Assembly (NCBI RefSeq): GCF_003364295.1
Contig: NZ_NXLO01000001.1
Location: 62,001-126,000, forward strand
Direction: 5' to 3'
Length of the DNA: 64,000 bases
DNA from: Helicobacter sp. MIT 99-5507
GTDB taxonomy: Bacteria; Campylobacterota; Campylobacteria; Campylobacterales; Helicobacteraceae
A program made the position numbers and the translations under genes. Positions 45,420-53,855 of the stretch are shown here, piece by piece. The notes below the pieces were generated by a model that saw only the letters and a program-made list of their open reading frames with translations, was not told where the DNA came from and searched no databases. Each line of letters opens with the position of its first letter. Positions within the stretch are counted from its first letter, which is position 1.

Positions 45420-46796
45420 TTGATAAGTCTAAGAGATGAAATCTTGCAAAAAGTAAGAGATTATTACAATCTTTATCATAAAAAAAGTAAAGATTTTACT
45501 AAAGGTGATAGGATAAATTATGCAGGAAGAATTTATGATGAAAATGAAATCGTAAATTTAGTGGATAGCGCACTTGATTTTTGGCTTACAGCTAGTAAAT
45601 ATGCTAGAGAATTTGAAAATAAATTAGCTAAATATTTAGGTGTAAATTATGCACTTTTAGTAAATTCTGGTTCAAGTGCAAACTTGCTTGCATTCTCTAC
45701 TTTAACTTCTCCTTTACTAAAAGATAGAGCTATAAAAAGAGGAGATGAGATTATTACTCTTGCAGCTGGATTCCCAACCACTATATCACCTATTGTGCAA
45801 TTTGGTGCAATACCTGTATTTGTAGATATTACTTTAGAGAGTGCAAATATTGATACAACTATGATAAAACAAGCAATCTCTCCTAAAACAAAAGCAATTT
45901 TTATAGCACATACACTTGGGAATCCATTTGATTTAAAAGCAATAAAAGAGATTTGTGATAAATATAATCTTTGGCTTATAGAAGATAATTGTGATGCACT
46001 TGGTGCAAAATATGATGGTAAATTTACAGGAACTTTTGGTGATATTGGCACATCTAGTTTTTATCCAGCACATCATATCACAATGGGCGAGGGCGGTGCG
46101 ATTTATACAAATAATCCACTTTTAAAAAAGATTGCTTTAAGTATAAGAGATTGGGGTAGAGATTGTTATTGTGAAGGTGGAAAAGATAATACTTGTGGAG
46201 CGAGATTTTCTCAAATGCAAGGAAATCTTCCATTTGGCTATGATCACAAATATATCTATTCACATTTTGGATACAATCTAAAAGCTACAGAAATGCAAGC
46301 AAGTATTGGTGTTGCACAACTTGATAAGCTTGATTTTTTCATCCAAAAACGACAAGAAAATCATAAATATTTATATCAGAGTCTAAGTAAATTTAATGAT
46401 ATATTTATTTTGCCACAGGCTACACCTAATTCACAGCCAAGCTGGTTTGGATTTTTAATCACTCTAAAGGATGGTGTGAATTTTAGTAGAAATGAGATAG
46501 TTGAGTTTTTGGAATCTAAAAATATCCAAACTAGAAATCTTTTTGGTGGTAATATGCTGCTTCACCCTGCATTTGATAGCCTAAAAGAAGGAATTGATTA
46601 TAAAGTAGTAGGGGATTTAAAAAATACTAATAAAATTATGAAAGATAGTTTTTGGGTTGGCGTATATCCTGGAATCTCAAATATAGAAATAGAATATATT
46701 AGAGATGTAATAGATGATTTTATGGGGGGGGGGAATAAGCAAAATCTAAATTTAGCTACTTTCTTTAATCCATCTCTTACAAGGCTTGTAGCATGA
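45420..46796 (+). CDS. rfbH: RfbH-type CDP-4-keto-6-deoxyglucose 3-dehydrase (E1), with tract-extended C-terminus
   Basis: E1 is a PMP- and [2Fe-2S]-dependent DegT-family enzyme that removes the C3 hydroxyl to make 3,6-dideoxyhexoses. The usual Lys is His in FYPAHHITMGEGGA, as in E1. The four cysteines fit the E1 iron-sulfur pattern C-X57-C-X1-C-X7-C exactly (EDNCDALG ... RDCYCEGGKDNTC). Start is TTG behind AAAAGGGG. After residue 435 a G10 tract adds a 23-residue tail ending at an ATGA shared with the next gene; with other tract lengths the protein stops just after the tract. Confidence 0.92.
   Translation: MISLRDEILQKVRDYYNLYHKKSKDFTKGDRINYAGRIYDENEIVNLVDSALDFWLTASKYAREFENKLAKYLGVNYALLVNSGSSANLLAFSTLTSPLLKDRAIKRGDEIITLAAGFPTTISPIVQFGAIPVFVDITLESANIDTTMIKQAISPKTKAIFIAHTLGNPFDLKAIKEICDKYNLWLIEDNCDALGAKYDGKFTGTFGDIGTSSFYPAHHITMGEGGAIYTNNPLLKKIALSIRDWGRDCYCEGGKDNTCGARFSQMQGNLPFGYDHKYIYSHFGYNLKATEMQASIGVAQLDKLDFFIQKRQENHKYLYQSLSKFNDIFILPQATPNSQPSWFGFLITLKDGVNFSRNEIVEFLESKNIQTRNLFGGNMLLHPAFDSLKEGIDYKVVGDLKNTNKIMKDSFWVGVYPGISNIEIEYIRDVIDDFMGGGNKQNLNLATFFNPSLTRLVA
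46724..46733 (+). repeat. G10 tract at the 3' end of rfbH
   Basis: Ten G encode Gly codons after Met435. Nine G give a stop after five further codons (ATAAGCAAAATCTAA); eight or eleven give GAATAA directly. Confidence 0.85.
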
Positions 46797-47459
46797 TACA
46801 AGCCATATTTCAAACAATCATAAATAAATTAAAATGGAAGCAAAAATTTAATTCTTTCTTAAAACAATATAGACTTAAAAACTCACATAATTTTACAACT
46901 CCTGTAAATATTTTTAATCTAGATAATGTAGTTGTTGGCAAAGGAAGTTATGGTCCATTGCAAGTTTTAGATTATGGAAATATTGATGCCAAAGTAAAAA
47001 TTGGTAATTTTTGTTCTATTGCAAATGGTGTGATATTTTTATCGGGGGGGGGGGCATAGCATGAATTGCTTTTCAACATATCCATTTTATGCTTATTACA
47101 CCGATAAAATTGAGAAAAATACAACAAAAGGCGAGACTATCATTGGAGATGACTGCTGGATAGGGCTAAATGCTATTATATTATCTGGCAGCAAAATAGG
47201 CAAAGGCTGTGTGATTGGTGCAGGAAGTGTCGTCCGTGGTGAGTTTGAACCATATAGTGTAATTATTGGCAATCCTGCGATACAAGTAAAAAAGAGATTT
47301 AGTAATGAAATAATTGAGATTCTAGAATCAATTGATTTTGATACTTTAGATAGTGATAAAATCTTAGAGCATTTGCATAGATTTTATACTCCCCTTGATA
47401 AGAATCTCGCATTAGAAATTAAATATTTGCTTAAAAAAGAGGGGGCTTACAATGAATAA
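46793..47459 (+). CDS. Hexapeptide-repeat acetyltransferase, phase variable (out of frame)
   Basis: A left-handed beta-helix (xenobiotic/CatB-like) acetyltransferase interrupted by G11. The first frame (46793-47059) reads [11 protein letters not shown] and [18 protein letters not shown]; the second continues [17 protein letters not shown], then [33 protein letters not shown] (core [13 protein letters not shown]). Ten G would give the family sequence [17 protein letters not shown] of a protein of about 222 residues. It would O- or N-acetylate a sugar in the glycan. Its ATG overlaps the rfbH stop; its end overlaps the methyltransferase start by eight bases. Confidence 0.88.
47044..47054 (+). 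repeat. G11 tract, OFF state
   Basis: Eleven G interrupt the acetyltransferase; ten would restore the frame. The longest tract in the window. Confidence 0.87.
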
Positions 47460-48732
47460 TAAATGTAAAAATTGTGGCTCTATCTTAAAGTTAAAAATAG
47501 CAGATTTATCATTTGCTCCTCCATCAAATTCATTTCTAAATAAAGATGATTTACAAAATGCAGAATCTTATTATCCGCTAAAAGTATATTTATGTCAAAA
47601 TTGCTTTTTAGCACAAGTTGATGAATATAAAAATGTAAAAGAAATTTTTTCAAAAAATTATGTATATTTTAGTTCATATTCTAGCACTTGGGTTGCTCAT
47701 GCAAAGTCGTATGCAGAGATGATTATCAAAAAACTAGATTTAAATAAATCATCTCAAGTCATAGAAATTGCAGCAAATGATGGATATTTATTGCAGTTTT
47801 TCAAAGGGATTCCAAGCATTGGAATTGAGCCTACTTCTAGCACTGCAAAAGTTGCAAAATCCCGTGGTATAGAAATAATTGAGAAATTTTTTAATAAAGC
47901 CCTAGCTTCTAATCTACCAAAAGCAGATTTAATAATTGGTAATAATGTCTTAGCACATGTGCCAAATATAAGAGATTTTGTAGCAGGTGTGAGAATCGCT
48001 CTTAAAAAAGATGGTGTAGCAAATTTTGAATTTCCACATATTCTTAATCTAATAAAATATAATCAATTTGATTCTATATATCATGAGCATTTTTATTATT
48101 ATAGTTTGCATTCTGTAATTGATTTATTTAAAAGAGAGAATCTTTATATTTATGATGTTGATATTTTAAAGACACATGGCGGAAGTTTGAGGATTTATGC
48201 TAGTAAAAATAAAAAGCAAATAAGTAAAAATATCATAAATATCTTAGCATTAGAGAAAAAATACAATCTTGATAATAAAGATGGTTATTTATCTTTGGAA
48301 TCAAATATGCAAAAAATAAAGATTGATTTTTTATCTTTATTGTTAAAATTAAAAAAGAATAATAAAAAAGTTATTGCATATGGAGCTGCAGCAAAGGGAA
48401 ATACTTTGCTTAATTATTGTGGTATCAAAGATGATTTGATAGCTTATGCAATAGACAATTCACCCCACAAGCAGAATCTTTTCTTGCCCGGAAGTCATAT
48501 AGAAGTAAAAAATAAAGATTTTATAAAAGAGCAGATTCCAGATTATATTTGGATTCCAGCATGGAATATCAAAGATGAGATTATCAAAGAAGTAGAATCT
48601 ATATTTAAGGCAATTTTAAGCAACCCTAAAAATAGTAACATGGGGGGGGGTAGTATGCAGATTTATCATCACTACTCCAAAAGTAAAAATTATCACCAAA
48701 CATATCACCATATCCAAAGGGGAGCAATATGA
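47452..48732 (+). CDS. C-methyltransferase for sugar nucleotides (TylC3/EryBIII-like), C-terminus set by a G tract
   Basis: A 426-residue SAM-dependent sugar C-methyltransferase: N-terminal zinc-type cysteines (CKNCG and CQNC), then [14 protein letters not shown] site [26 protein letters not shown] and a C-terminal domain with [17 protein letters not shown]. After residue 397 a G9 tract leads to a 29-residue tail that ends at the ATGA of the next gene. With eight G the frame reads [12 protein letters not shown], which matches the family's usual GG-(R/K)FVxxIPxxxxI ending, so the normal protein is probably the 8-G version. It would methylate the deoxy sugar made through RfbH. Confidence 0.87.
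   Translation: MNNKCKNCGSILKLKIADLSFAPPSNSFLNKDDLQNAESYYPLKVYLCQNCFLAQVDEYKNVKEIFSKNYVYFSSYSSTWVAHAKSYAEMIIKKLDLNKSSQVIEIAANDGYLLQFFKGIPSIGIEPTSSTAKVAKSRGIEIIEKFFNKALASNLPKADLIIGNNVLAHVPNIRDFVAGVRIALKKDGVANFEFPHILNLIKYNQFDSIYHEHFYYYSLHSVIDLFKRENLYIYDVDILKTHGGSLRIYASKNKKQISKNIINILALEKKYNLDNKDGYLSLESNMQKIKIDFLSLLLKLKKNNKKVIAYGAAAKGNTLLNYCGIKDDLIAYAIDNSPHKQNLFLPGSHIEVKNKDFIKEQIPDYIWIPAWNIKDEIIKEVESIFKAILSNPKNSNMGGGSMQIYHHYSKSKNYHQTYHHIQRGAI
48642..48650 (+). repeat. G9 tract at the 3' end of the C-methyltransferase
   Basis: Nine G give the tail that ends at ATGA; eight restore a family-like C-terminus and run 74 bases into rfbC; ten give an immediate TAG. Confidence 0.85.
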
Positions 48733-49283
48733 GTCGCTTCACCTTTGTAGAAACAAAAATAGAAAATTTATTTGTGATAGAACCAAAACAAATAAAAGAT
48801 GAAAGAGGATATTTTGAACGATATTTTTGTAAAGAAAATTTCAAAGAAATCGGGCTTTCAAAAGAAATAGTCCAAATAAACCACTCTTTAACAAAATTAA
48901 AAGGTTCTATTCGTGGTATGCACTTCCAAACTAAGCCTTTTAGTGAAATAAAGATTATCCGCTGTATTTCTGGCAGTATTCAAGATGTAGCAGTCGATTT
49001 AAGAAAAGATTCTAAGACATTTTTAAAGCATTTTACAATCACACTAAGCAAATCAAATAACAAATATTTATATATACCAGAAGGCTTTGCACATGGATTC
49101 CAAGCCTTAAGCAATAATGCAGAGATTTTATATCTTACAACAGCACCATTCCAAAGTAGCGCAGATAGCACTATAAACCCACTTGATAAAGTTTTAAATA
49201 TAAAATGGAATCTAGATATTACAAATATTTCACCAAAAGATAAAAACGCCCCTTTTATAGATGGCAATTTCAAAGGAATTTAA
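48729..49283 (+). CDS. rfbC: RfbC-like sugar-nucleotide 3,5-epimerase
   Basis: A 184-residue cupin-fold epimerase of the dTDP-4-dehydrorhamnose 3,5-epimerase family. Family marks are KDERGYFERYF, SIRGMHFQ with the catalytic His, VDLRKDSKTF and YIPEGFAHGFQALS. It could act on dTDP-, CDP- or GDP-4-keto sugars in this cluster. Its start overlaps the stop of the methyltransferase in the present tract state. A second, distinct copy is at 52359-52910. Confidence 0.9.
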   Translation: MSRFTFVETKIENLFVIEPKQIKDERGYFERYFCKENFKEIGLSKEIVQINHSLTKLKGSIRGMHFQTKPFSEIKIIRCISGSIQDVAVDLRKDSKTFLKHFTITLSKSNNKYLYIPEGFAHGFQALSNNAEILYLTTAPFQSSADSTINPLDKVLNIKWNLDITNISPKDKNAPFIDGNFKGI

Positions 49284-49293
49284 AGGAGAAAAA

Positions 49294-50124
49294 ATGCAGA
49301 AAGAAACATTATTGGAATATTTACAAAGAAAAATCAAAAGACAAAGAGGAGATTATAAAAATAAGATTCTATTTTCACAAAGAATCTTAAATCCATATCT
49401 AAAGGTAAAATACAGATTTAGCAAGGATTACAAAAATGCACTTGCAATGCAGCTTGATTTGATAGAAAATGCTATTGTTGATCCAAATGGAATTGGAGGG
49501 ATAAATCTAAAACTTCATAATGCCCATGTGCCAAAAAGATATTATGATATTTTTTATCGTATTTTTAGAGAAATGGGGGGGGGGAATCCAAAGATTACAA
49601 TAGATTGTGGTGCGCATGCTGGGCTTGTTACTGATTTGTTGCTTGATTGTGGTGCAGTGGTGCATTTGTTTGAACCAAATGATATTTTATTTCCAATTTT
49701 ACAAAATAAATACAAAAATAATAAAAATGTGATACTGCATAAAGCCGCCTTATCAAACAAAGATGGCAAGGCAAAGTTTATGCTTAATGATAGTATTTCA
49801 CAAGGAAATAGGCTAGATTCTAGTGGTGATTATAATGAAGGCTATGATGAATATTATGAAGTAGAAGTAATTGATTTGGTGAGATATATTAATGAAAATA
49901 TATTAAATACAAATGACAGAATCTATTTTTTAAAGCTTGATATCGAAGGTGCAGAGTTTGATATTATCGATAAGATAATAGAAACCAAACTATATGAAAA
50001 AATCGATTATATCGCTTGCGAAACACATGAAAGATATTTTATAGATGGTAAAAATAAAATTACAAATCTAAAAAGATTAATCAAAGAGCACAATATCAAT
50101 AATATTTTATTAGATTGGATATAA
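49294..50124 (+). CDS. FkbM family methyltransferase, phase variable (in frame)
   Basis: About 276 residues from ATG 49294 (AAAGGAG upstream). The FkbM SAM-binding core is TIDCGAHAGLVTDLLLDCGA, VHLFEPND, then HKAALSNKDGKAKF and KLDIEGAEFDII near residue 225. Such enzymes O-methylate sugars. A G10 tract just before the SAM motif (REMGGGNPKITID) places it in frame now. Codon-level coupling with rfbC is loose (10 bases). Confidence 0.88.
   Translation: MQKETLLEYLQRKIKRQRGDYKNKILFSQRILNPYLKVKYRFSKDYKNALAMQLDLIENAIVDPNGIGGINLKLHNAHVPKRYYDIFYRIFREMGGGNPKITIDCGAHAGLVTDLLLDCGAVVHLFEPNDILFPILQNKYKNNKNVILHKAALSNKDGKAKFMLNDSISQGNRLDSSGDYNEGYDEYYEVEVIDLVRYINENILNTNDRIYFLKLDIEGAEFDIIDKIIETKLYEKIDYIACETHERYFIDGKNKITNLKRLIKEHNINNILLDWI
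49575..49584 (+). repeat. G10 tract in the FkbM methyltransferase, ON state
   Basis: Ten G encode Met-Gly-Gly-Gly in frame; any change not divisible by three truncates the enzyme before its SAM site. Confidence 0.85.
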
Positions 50125-50152
50125 TTTTGCATTTTATAAACAAGGGGAGTAA

Positions 50153-51481
50153 ATGCAAGAAGATATTCAAGATTATTTAGAAATAAAAATTTCTGATTTA
50201 ATTGATGAAGATTCAAAAGAATATAAGAGTTTGCTAAATTTAGACAAAAAATTTAACATGCAAAGCGTAAATACAAATCTATTAAATACTCGAGGGATTC
50301 CAAATAAAGAAGCAAAAATTGCTAGATTTATGAAATTTAAATTAGCACCATTTGATATATTACATTTTGATCATATTGAGATTGTAACTACAAGTGGTGG
50401 TGCATTTTATAATGGCAAAATAGTGCAAGAAAATACAGGTGGATTTGGCACTCATGGCTTTGTAAATAATAATTATAATTTTTATAAAAAATTGCAAAAA
50501 CATTTTTTTATACCAACAAATATGACAGAACTAAAACAAGTAATAAAAGTCATAATCAGCCTTTTTAAAGGAAAAGAACAAAGAGAATTAAAATCAAACA
50601 AACAAAAGATTCTATGGCACTCACCAAATTGGGATTGTTTTTCTCATTTTAGTTTTGAAGAATTTCCAAGACTTCTTGCTACACTAAAAGCACTATACAA
50701 TAAGAAGCAAGTAATTAGGGGGGGGCAGCAACAAGAATCTAAAATATATGATATAGATTTTAATGAATTAGTCATTATTGCTCCTATTAGAAATTCATGG
50801 CAATTTGATCAATATATCTACCCAGCACTTCTAAGTCTCACACAAGAACATAATAAAAATTGTCCATTTGCAATAAAAAAAGAAAATATTATTTGTGTTA
50901 ATGATGCAAAAATGCCACAAAAAATGGTAACTGATGTAAATAATGTTTTTATTCCAACTCAAGTAAAATGCAACAAAAAATATTTAGTAGATGCGATGGA
51001 ACATTTAAGAGCGTTTTATTATGATGAAAATTTTATTAATAATTTTGAGCGGATATATATATCAAGGGCAAAAAGCGCAAAAAGATTCTTGATAAATGAA
51101 GATGAATTTAGAGAATTTTTGGAATCTAAATATGGATTTAAAACATTGTATATGGAAGAAGTGAGTTTCAAAGATAAGATTAATTATCTAAGTAGAGCTA
51201 AAGTAATACTAAGCATAGATGGCACTTCTATAATGAATTATGGTTACATGAAAAGCGGAGGAAAAGCGATTGCATTAAGATCATCAGATTTTGCAGAATA
51301 TCCTATTGATTATTTATTTGGAATTGAATTTTTACCAATTATTTGTGAGTTAAGAAATGAAAAAGATACCGATCATATGGATGGATTTGTTGGTGCTTGG
51401 TGGGCTTCAAATCTGTATGCAGATATTGATTATGTAGAAGAAAAATTTAGGGCATATGGAATAACTAAGATAGAATCTTAG
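50153..51481 (+). CDS. GT61-type (DUF563) glycosyltransferase, phase variable (in frame)
   Basis: A 442-residue protein whose C-terminal half fits the DUF563/GT61 family: WQFDQYIYPALLSL, ERIYISRAKSAKRFLINEDE (core YISRAKSAKR) and KVILSIDGTSIMNYGYM. The donor is usually a pentose or GlcNAc in known members. A G8 tract at codons around 190 (VIRGGQQQ) is in frame. RBS GGGGAG. It is convergent with the epimerase on the other strand, overlapping by four bases. Confidence 0.8.
   Translation: MQEDIQDYLEIKISDLIDEDSKEYKSLLNLDKKFNMQSVNTNLLNTRGIPNKEAKIARFMKFKLAPFDILHFDHIEIVTTSGGAFYNGKIVQENTGGFGTHGFVNNNYNFYKKLQKHFFIPTNMTELKQVIKVIISLFKGKEQRELKSNKQKILWHSPNWDCFSHFSFEEFPRLLATLKALYNKKQVIRGGQQQESKIYDIDFNELVIIAPIRNSWQFDQYIYPALLSLTQEHNKNCPFAIKKENIICVNDAKMPQKMVTDVNNVFIPTQVKCNKKYLVDAMEHLRAFYYDENFINNFERIYISRAKSAKRFLINEDEFREFLESKYGFKTLYMEEVSFKDKINYLSRAKVILSIDGTSIMNYGYMKSGGKAIALRSSDFAEYPIDYLFGIEFLPIICELRNEKDTDHMDGFVGAWWASNLYADIDYVEEKFRAYGITKIES
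50718..50725 (+). repeat. G8 tract in the GT61 gene, ON state
   Basis: Eight G (Arg-Gly-Gly) in the middle of the gene; the shortest of the coding tracts. Confidence 0.75.
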
Positions 51482-52362
51482 CTTTTTATAATTTTTGTTA
51501 TACCATCTTTAAAAGTGAAGCATTCTTGCCAATTTGGCAGATCTTCACCACCTTCAAATGGGATGAAGTTTTCTCTTTGCATATATGGTTTTGCACCCCA
51601 TAATATATTTAATTTCTTGCCTATTATTTCTTCAAATATATTTGCAAGCTCACGCAATGTTTTTCTTTCTTTTGTATGAAGTGCAAATATTTTATTTTTT
51701 GCTAGAGTTTTGTATTTTGAGTTTAATAAATCAATTAGCACAATAAATGCATTTATTACATCATCAATATATATTATGTCAATTAGTTGCTCTCCTTTGC
51801 TCATTTCTAGTGTCTTGCCACTATTTGCAACTCTAAGCCATAGATTAAATATTTTTTCTCTAGTGTCATTTGGTCCATATGTATCATTTAGATAAATAGT
51901 GCTAAAGGTGATATTTGTCGTGTTTGCATAGAAATTAATAATATTATTAAAAGCACTTTTAGATGCTGCGTATAGATTCAAAGGATTATTTGGCATATTT
52001 TTATAAAATTGCCAAAATGTGCCAACATTTATAAACCAACCATCAAATTTTAATAATGATAGAATCTCGCATATCTCACTTCCAAAAGTAATATTAGAAT
52101 CTATAATACACTTGATGTCATCAATTTTGTGTGTTTTTATATATAAAGTTGCTAGATGTATTACGCCTATTAAATCTTTATCTTTTAAATATTCTAGTAA
52201 GCTTAGGGCATTTTTGTATCTATATATTTTACAAAAAGATTCTATTCTACTAGAATCCGAATTTTCTCTTATAATTGCTATGATGTGATATGATTTGCTT
52301 AGTGTTTTTATTAGATTTGAGCCTATAAACCCACTGCCGCCTGTAATTAGAATAGTTTTCAA
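51478..52362 (-). CDS. NAD-dependent epimerase/dehydratase (tract-free paralogue)
   Basis: A 294-residue SDR enzyme with ILITGGSGFIGSNLI, LIGVIHLATLYIKTHK, DSNITFGSEIC, YAASKSAFNN (catalytic YxxxK) and RKTLRELANIFEEIIG. It is a clear paralogue of the switched-off gene at 44343-45231, but the site of that gene's tract is GGCGTA here, so it cannot slip. It overlaps rfbC upstream by four bases (ATGA). Likely a 4-reductase or epimerase in deoxy-sugar synthesis. Confidence 0.88.
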   Translation of the reverse strand: MKTILITGGSGFIGSNLIKTLSKSYHIIAIIRENSDSSRIESFCKIYRYKNALSLLEYLKDKDLIGVIHLATLYIKTHKIDDIKCIIDSNITFGSEICEILSLLKFDGWFINVGTFWQFYKNMPNNPLNLYAASKSAFNNIINFYANTTNITFSTIYLNDTYGPNDTREKIFNLWLRVANSGKTLEMSKGEQLIDIIYIDDVINAFIVLIDLLNSKYKTLAKNKIFALHTKERKTLRELANIFEEIIGKKLNILWGAKPYMQRENFIPFEGGEDLPNWQECFTFKDGITKIIKS

Positions 52363-52910
52363 AAATATCCCTCTATTCTATCACTAAAAGATAAATCACG
52401 ATTAGAGATAATAAATTTATCAATATTATATTTCTTTGCTATTTCCTCCCATCTAAATCCAAAGCTATCATACTTCACCCCGCAATCATGTTCTTTGCTG
52501 TATTCACTTGTTTGCATATAATGCACTTTTGTATTATCCTCAAGGCTTAAAAATCCATGTGCAAATCCTGCTGGTATATATAGGCATTGAAGATTAATAG
52601 AATCTAATTGAATATAAAAATTTTGCTTATATGTTTTGGAATTTTGCCTCAAGTCAAGCACTACATCAATAATACTTCCATTTGATACATATACTAATTT
52701 TGCATGTTCTTTTGGAGGAATCTGAAAGTGCATACCACGAATAACGCCTTTTTGTGATACAGAATAAAATGATTCAAAAAATTCAGCATTAAGTTTATAA
52801 GTCTCAAAAATATTTTTATTGAATTGTTTTACAAATTGTCCTCTTAAATCTTTATGTGGAGTGATATTTATGATGTATAGATCTTTAAAAGTAGTATTTA
52901 TTATCTCCAT
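52359..52910 (-). CDS. rfbC: RfbC-like sugar-nucleotide 3,5-epimerase, second copy
   Basis: A 183-residue epimerase with HKDLRGQFVKQF, VIRGMHFQIPPKEHAKLVYV (core RGMHFQ), VLDLRQNSKTYK and YIPAGFAHGFLSLEDN. It differs clearly from the copy at 48729, implying two substrates or two branches. Start codon abuts the stop of the epimerase upstream (TAAATG) in the present tract state, and its stop overlaps the next epimerase. Confidence 0.9.
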   Translation of the reverse strand: MEIINTTFKDLYIINITPHKDLRGQFVKQFNKNIFETYKLNAEFFESFYSVSQKGVIRGMHFQIPPKEHAKLVYVSNGSIIDVVLDLRQNSKTYKQNFYIQLDSINLQCLYIPAGFAHGFLSLEDNTKVHYMQTSEYSKEHDCGVKYDSFGFRWEEIAKKYNIDKFIISNRDLSFSDRIEGYF

Positions 52911-53825
52911 TTACGCAACCTTCTTATGAAGATAATAAATATATGTTATAAAATCATTTTTTAGTGCGACCCCCCCCCTATTTAGGTGGTAGGCTATCGT
53001 TTTTGTAATACCATCTTTATTGCTATATTTTGGTATATAACCAAAACTCTGTAGCAGTGATATATCAGTTTTTATATTCATATTTTCTAAAGGATTATAT
53101 GGCTTTTCTCCAAATAATAATTTTGAATTTGTATTTGAGTATTGATTAAATATATCTAATGTAAGTTCTATAAAATCCTTTAGTCTAGTTTGTTTTCCAC
53201 TTCCTAGCTCACAACGTGTGTATTTTTTAAAAGAATCTATATTATTAATGATGATTTTAAATGCATTTATTACATCATCAATATATATAAAATCTCGTAG
53301 TTGCTCACCTTTGCTTAGTTTTATATTATTATTTAAAATCATTTGTTCTATTAGATAATGTATAAATTTATTATTATCATCAAATGGTCCATACATATGC
53401 TCAATACAAACATCAATAATATTTATATTATCAAAATATCTAAAATAATTACTAAGATGATTTTTACTCATGCAATATGGATTTGTCATGGGATTTTGAA
53501 GAGTATTTATATTGATGAAAGTTTTGATATTTTTATCATTGGCAAATTCCAAAACCTGAATACCAAATAATAGATTAGAATCTATTATTTCACTTAGTTT
53601 ATTGCCATTTCTGCCATAATTTGTAGCAGTATGAATAATAAAATCAATATTTTTTTCTATATGATTTAAATCTTTAGAATCTACAAGCTCTATATCATAG
53701 TCTTTTAGTCTCCAAAGATTACTATCTTTTCTTATTACTCCAATGATTTTATTAGATTTATAAAATGCTTTTACCAAATGGCTACCTAAGAATCCACTTG
53801 CTCCAGTAATTAAAATAGTTTTCAT
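52911..53825 (-). CDS. NAD-dependent epimerase/dehydratase with tract-extended C-terminus
   Basis: A 304-residue SDR protein: ILITGASGFLGSHLVKAF, IHTATNYGRNGNKLSEI, PYCMSKNHLSNYF (YxxxK) and LSKGEQLRDFIYIDDVINAF core GEQLRDFIYIDDV. The family part ends near YHLNR (residue 283). A G9 tract (coding strand) then adds 21 residues and the stop lies directly before the ATG of rfbC. With eight or ten G the protein ends two to six codons after the tract. Function: sugar-nucleotide modification in the adjacent cluster. Confidence 0.87.
   Translation of the reverse strand: MKTILITGASGFLGSHLVKAFYKSNKIIGVIRKDSNLWRLKDYDIELVDSKDLNHIEKNIDFIIHTATNYGRNGNKLSEIIDSNLLFGIQVLEFANDKNIKTFININTLQNPMTNPYCMSKNHLSNYFRYFDNINIIDVCIEHMYGPFDDNNKFIHYLIEQMILNNNIKLSKGEQLRDFIYIDDVINAFKIIINNIDSFKKYTRCELGSGKQTRLKDFIELTLDIFNQYSNTNSKLLFGEKPYNPLENMNIKTDISLLQSFGYIPKYSNKDGITKTIAYHLNRGGVALKNDFITYIYYLHKKVA
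52970..52978 (-). repeat. C9 tract (G9 on coding strand) at the 3' end of an epimerase gene
   Basis: Nine G on the minus strand encode Arg-Gly-Gly-Val near the C-terminus. Eight give GGSHstop, ten give GGGRTKKstop. Confidence 0.83.
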
Positions 53826-53855
53826 TCAAAATTGCCTAAGACTTTTATATGATTC

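Noticed and set aside
39928-53825. G tracts as base-calling artefacts
   Set aside because: All lie on the coding strand of glycan genes, at sites where a one-base change restores family sequence, which fits biological slippage. The exact lengths, however, could still be misread.
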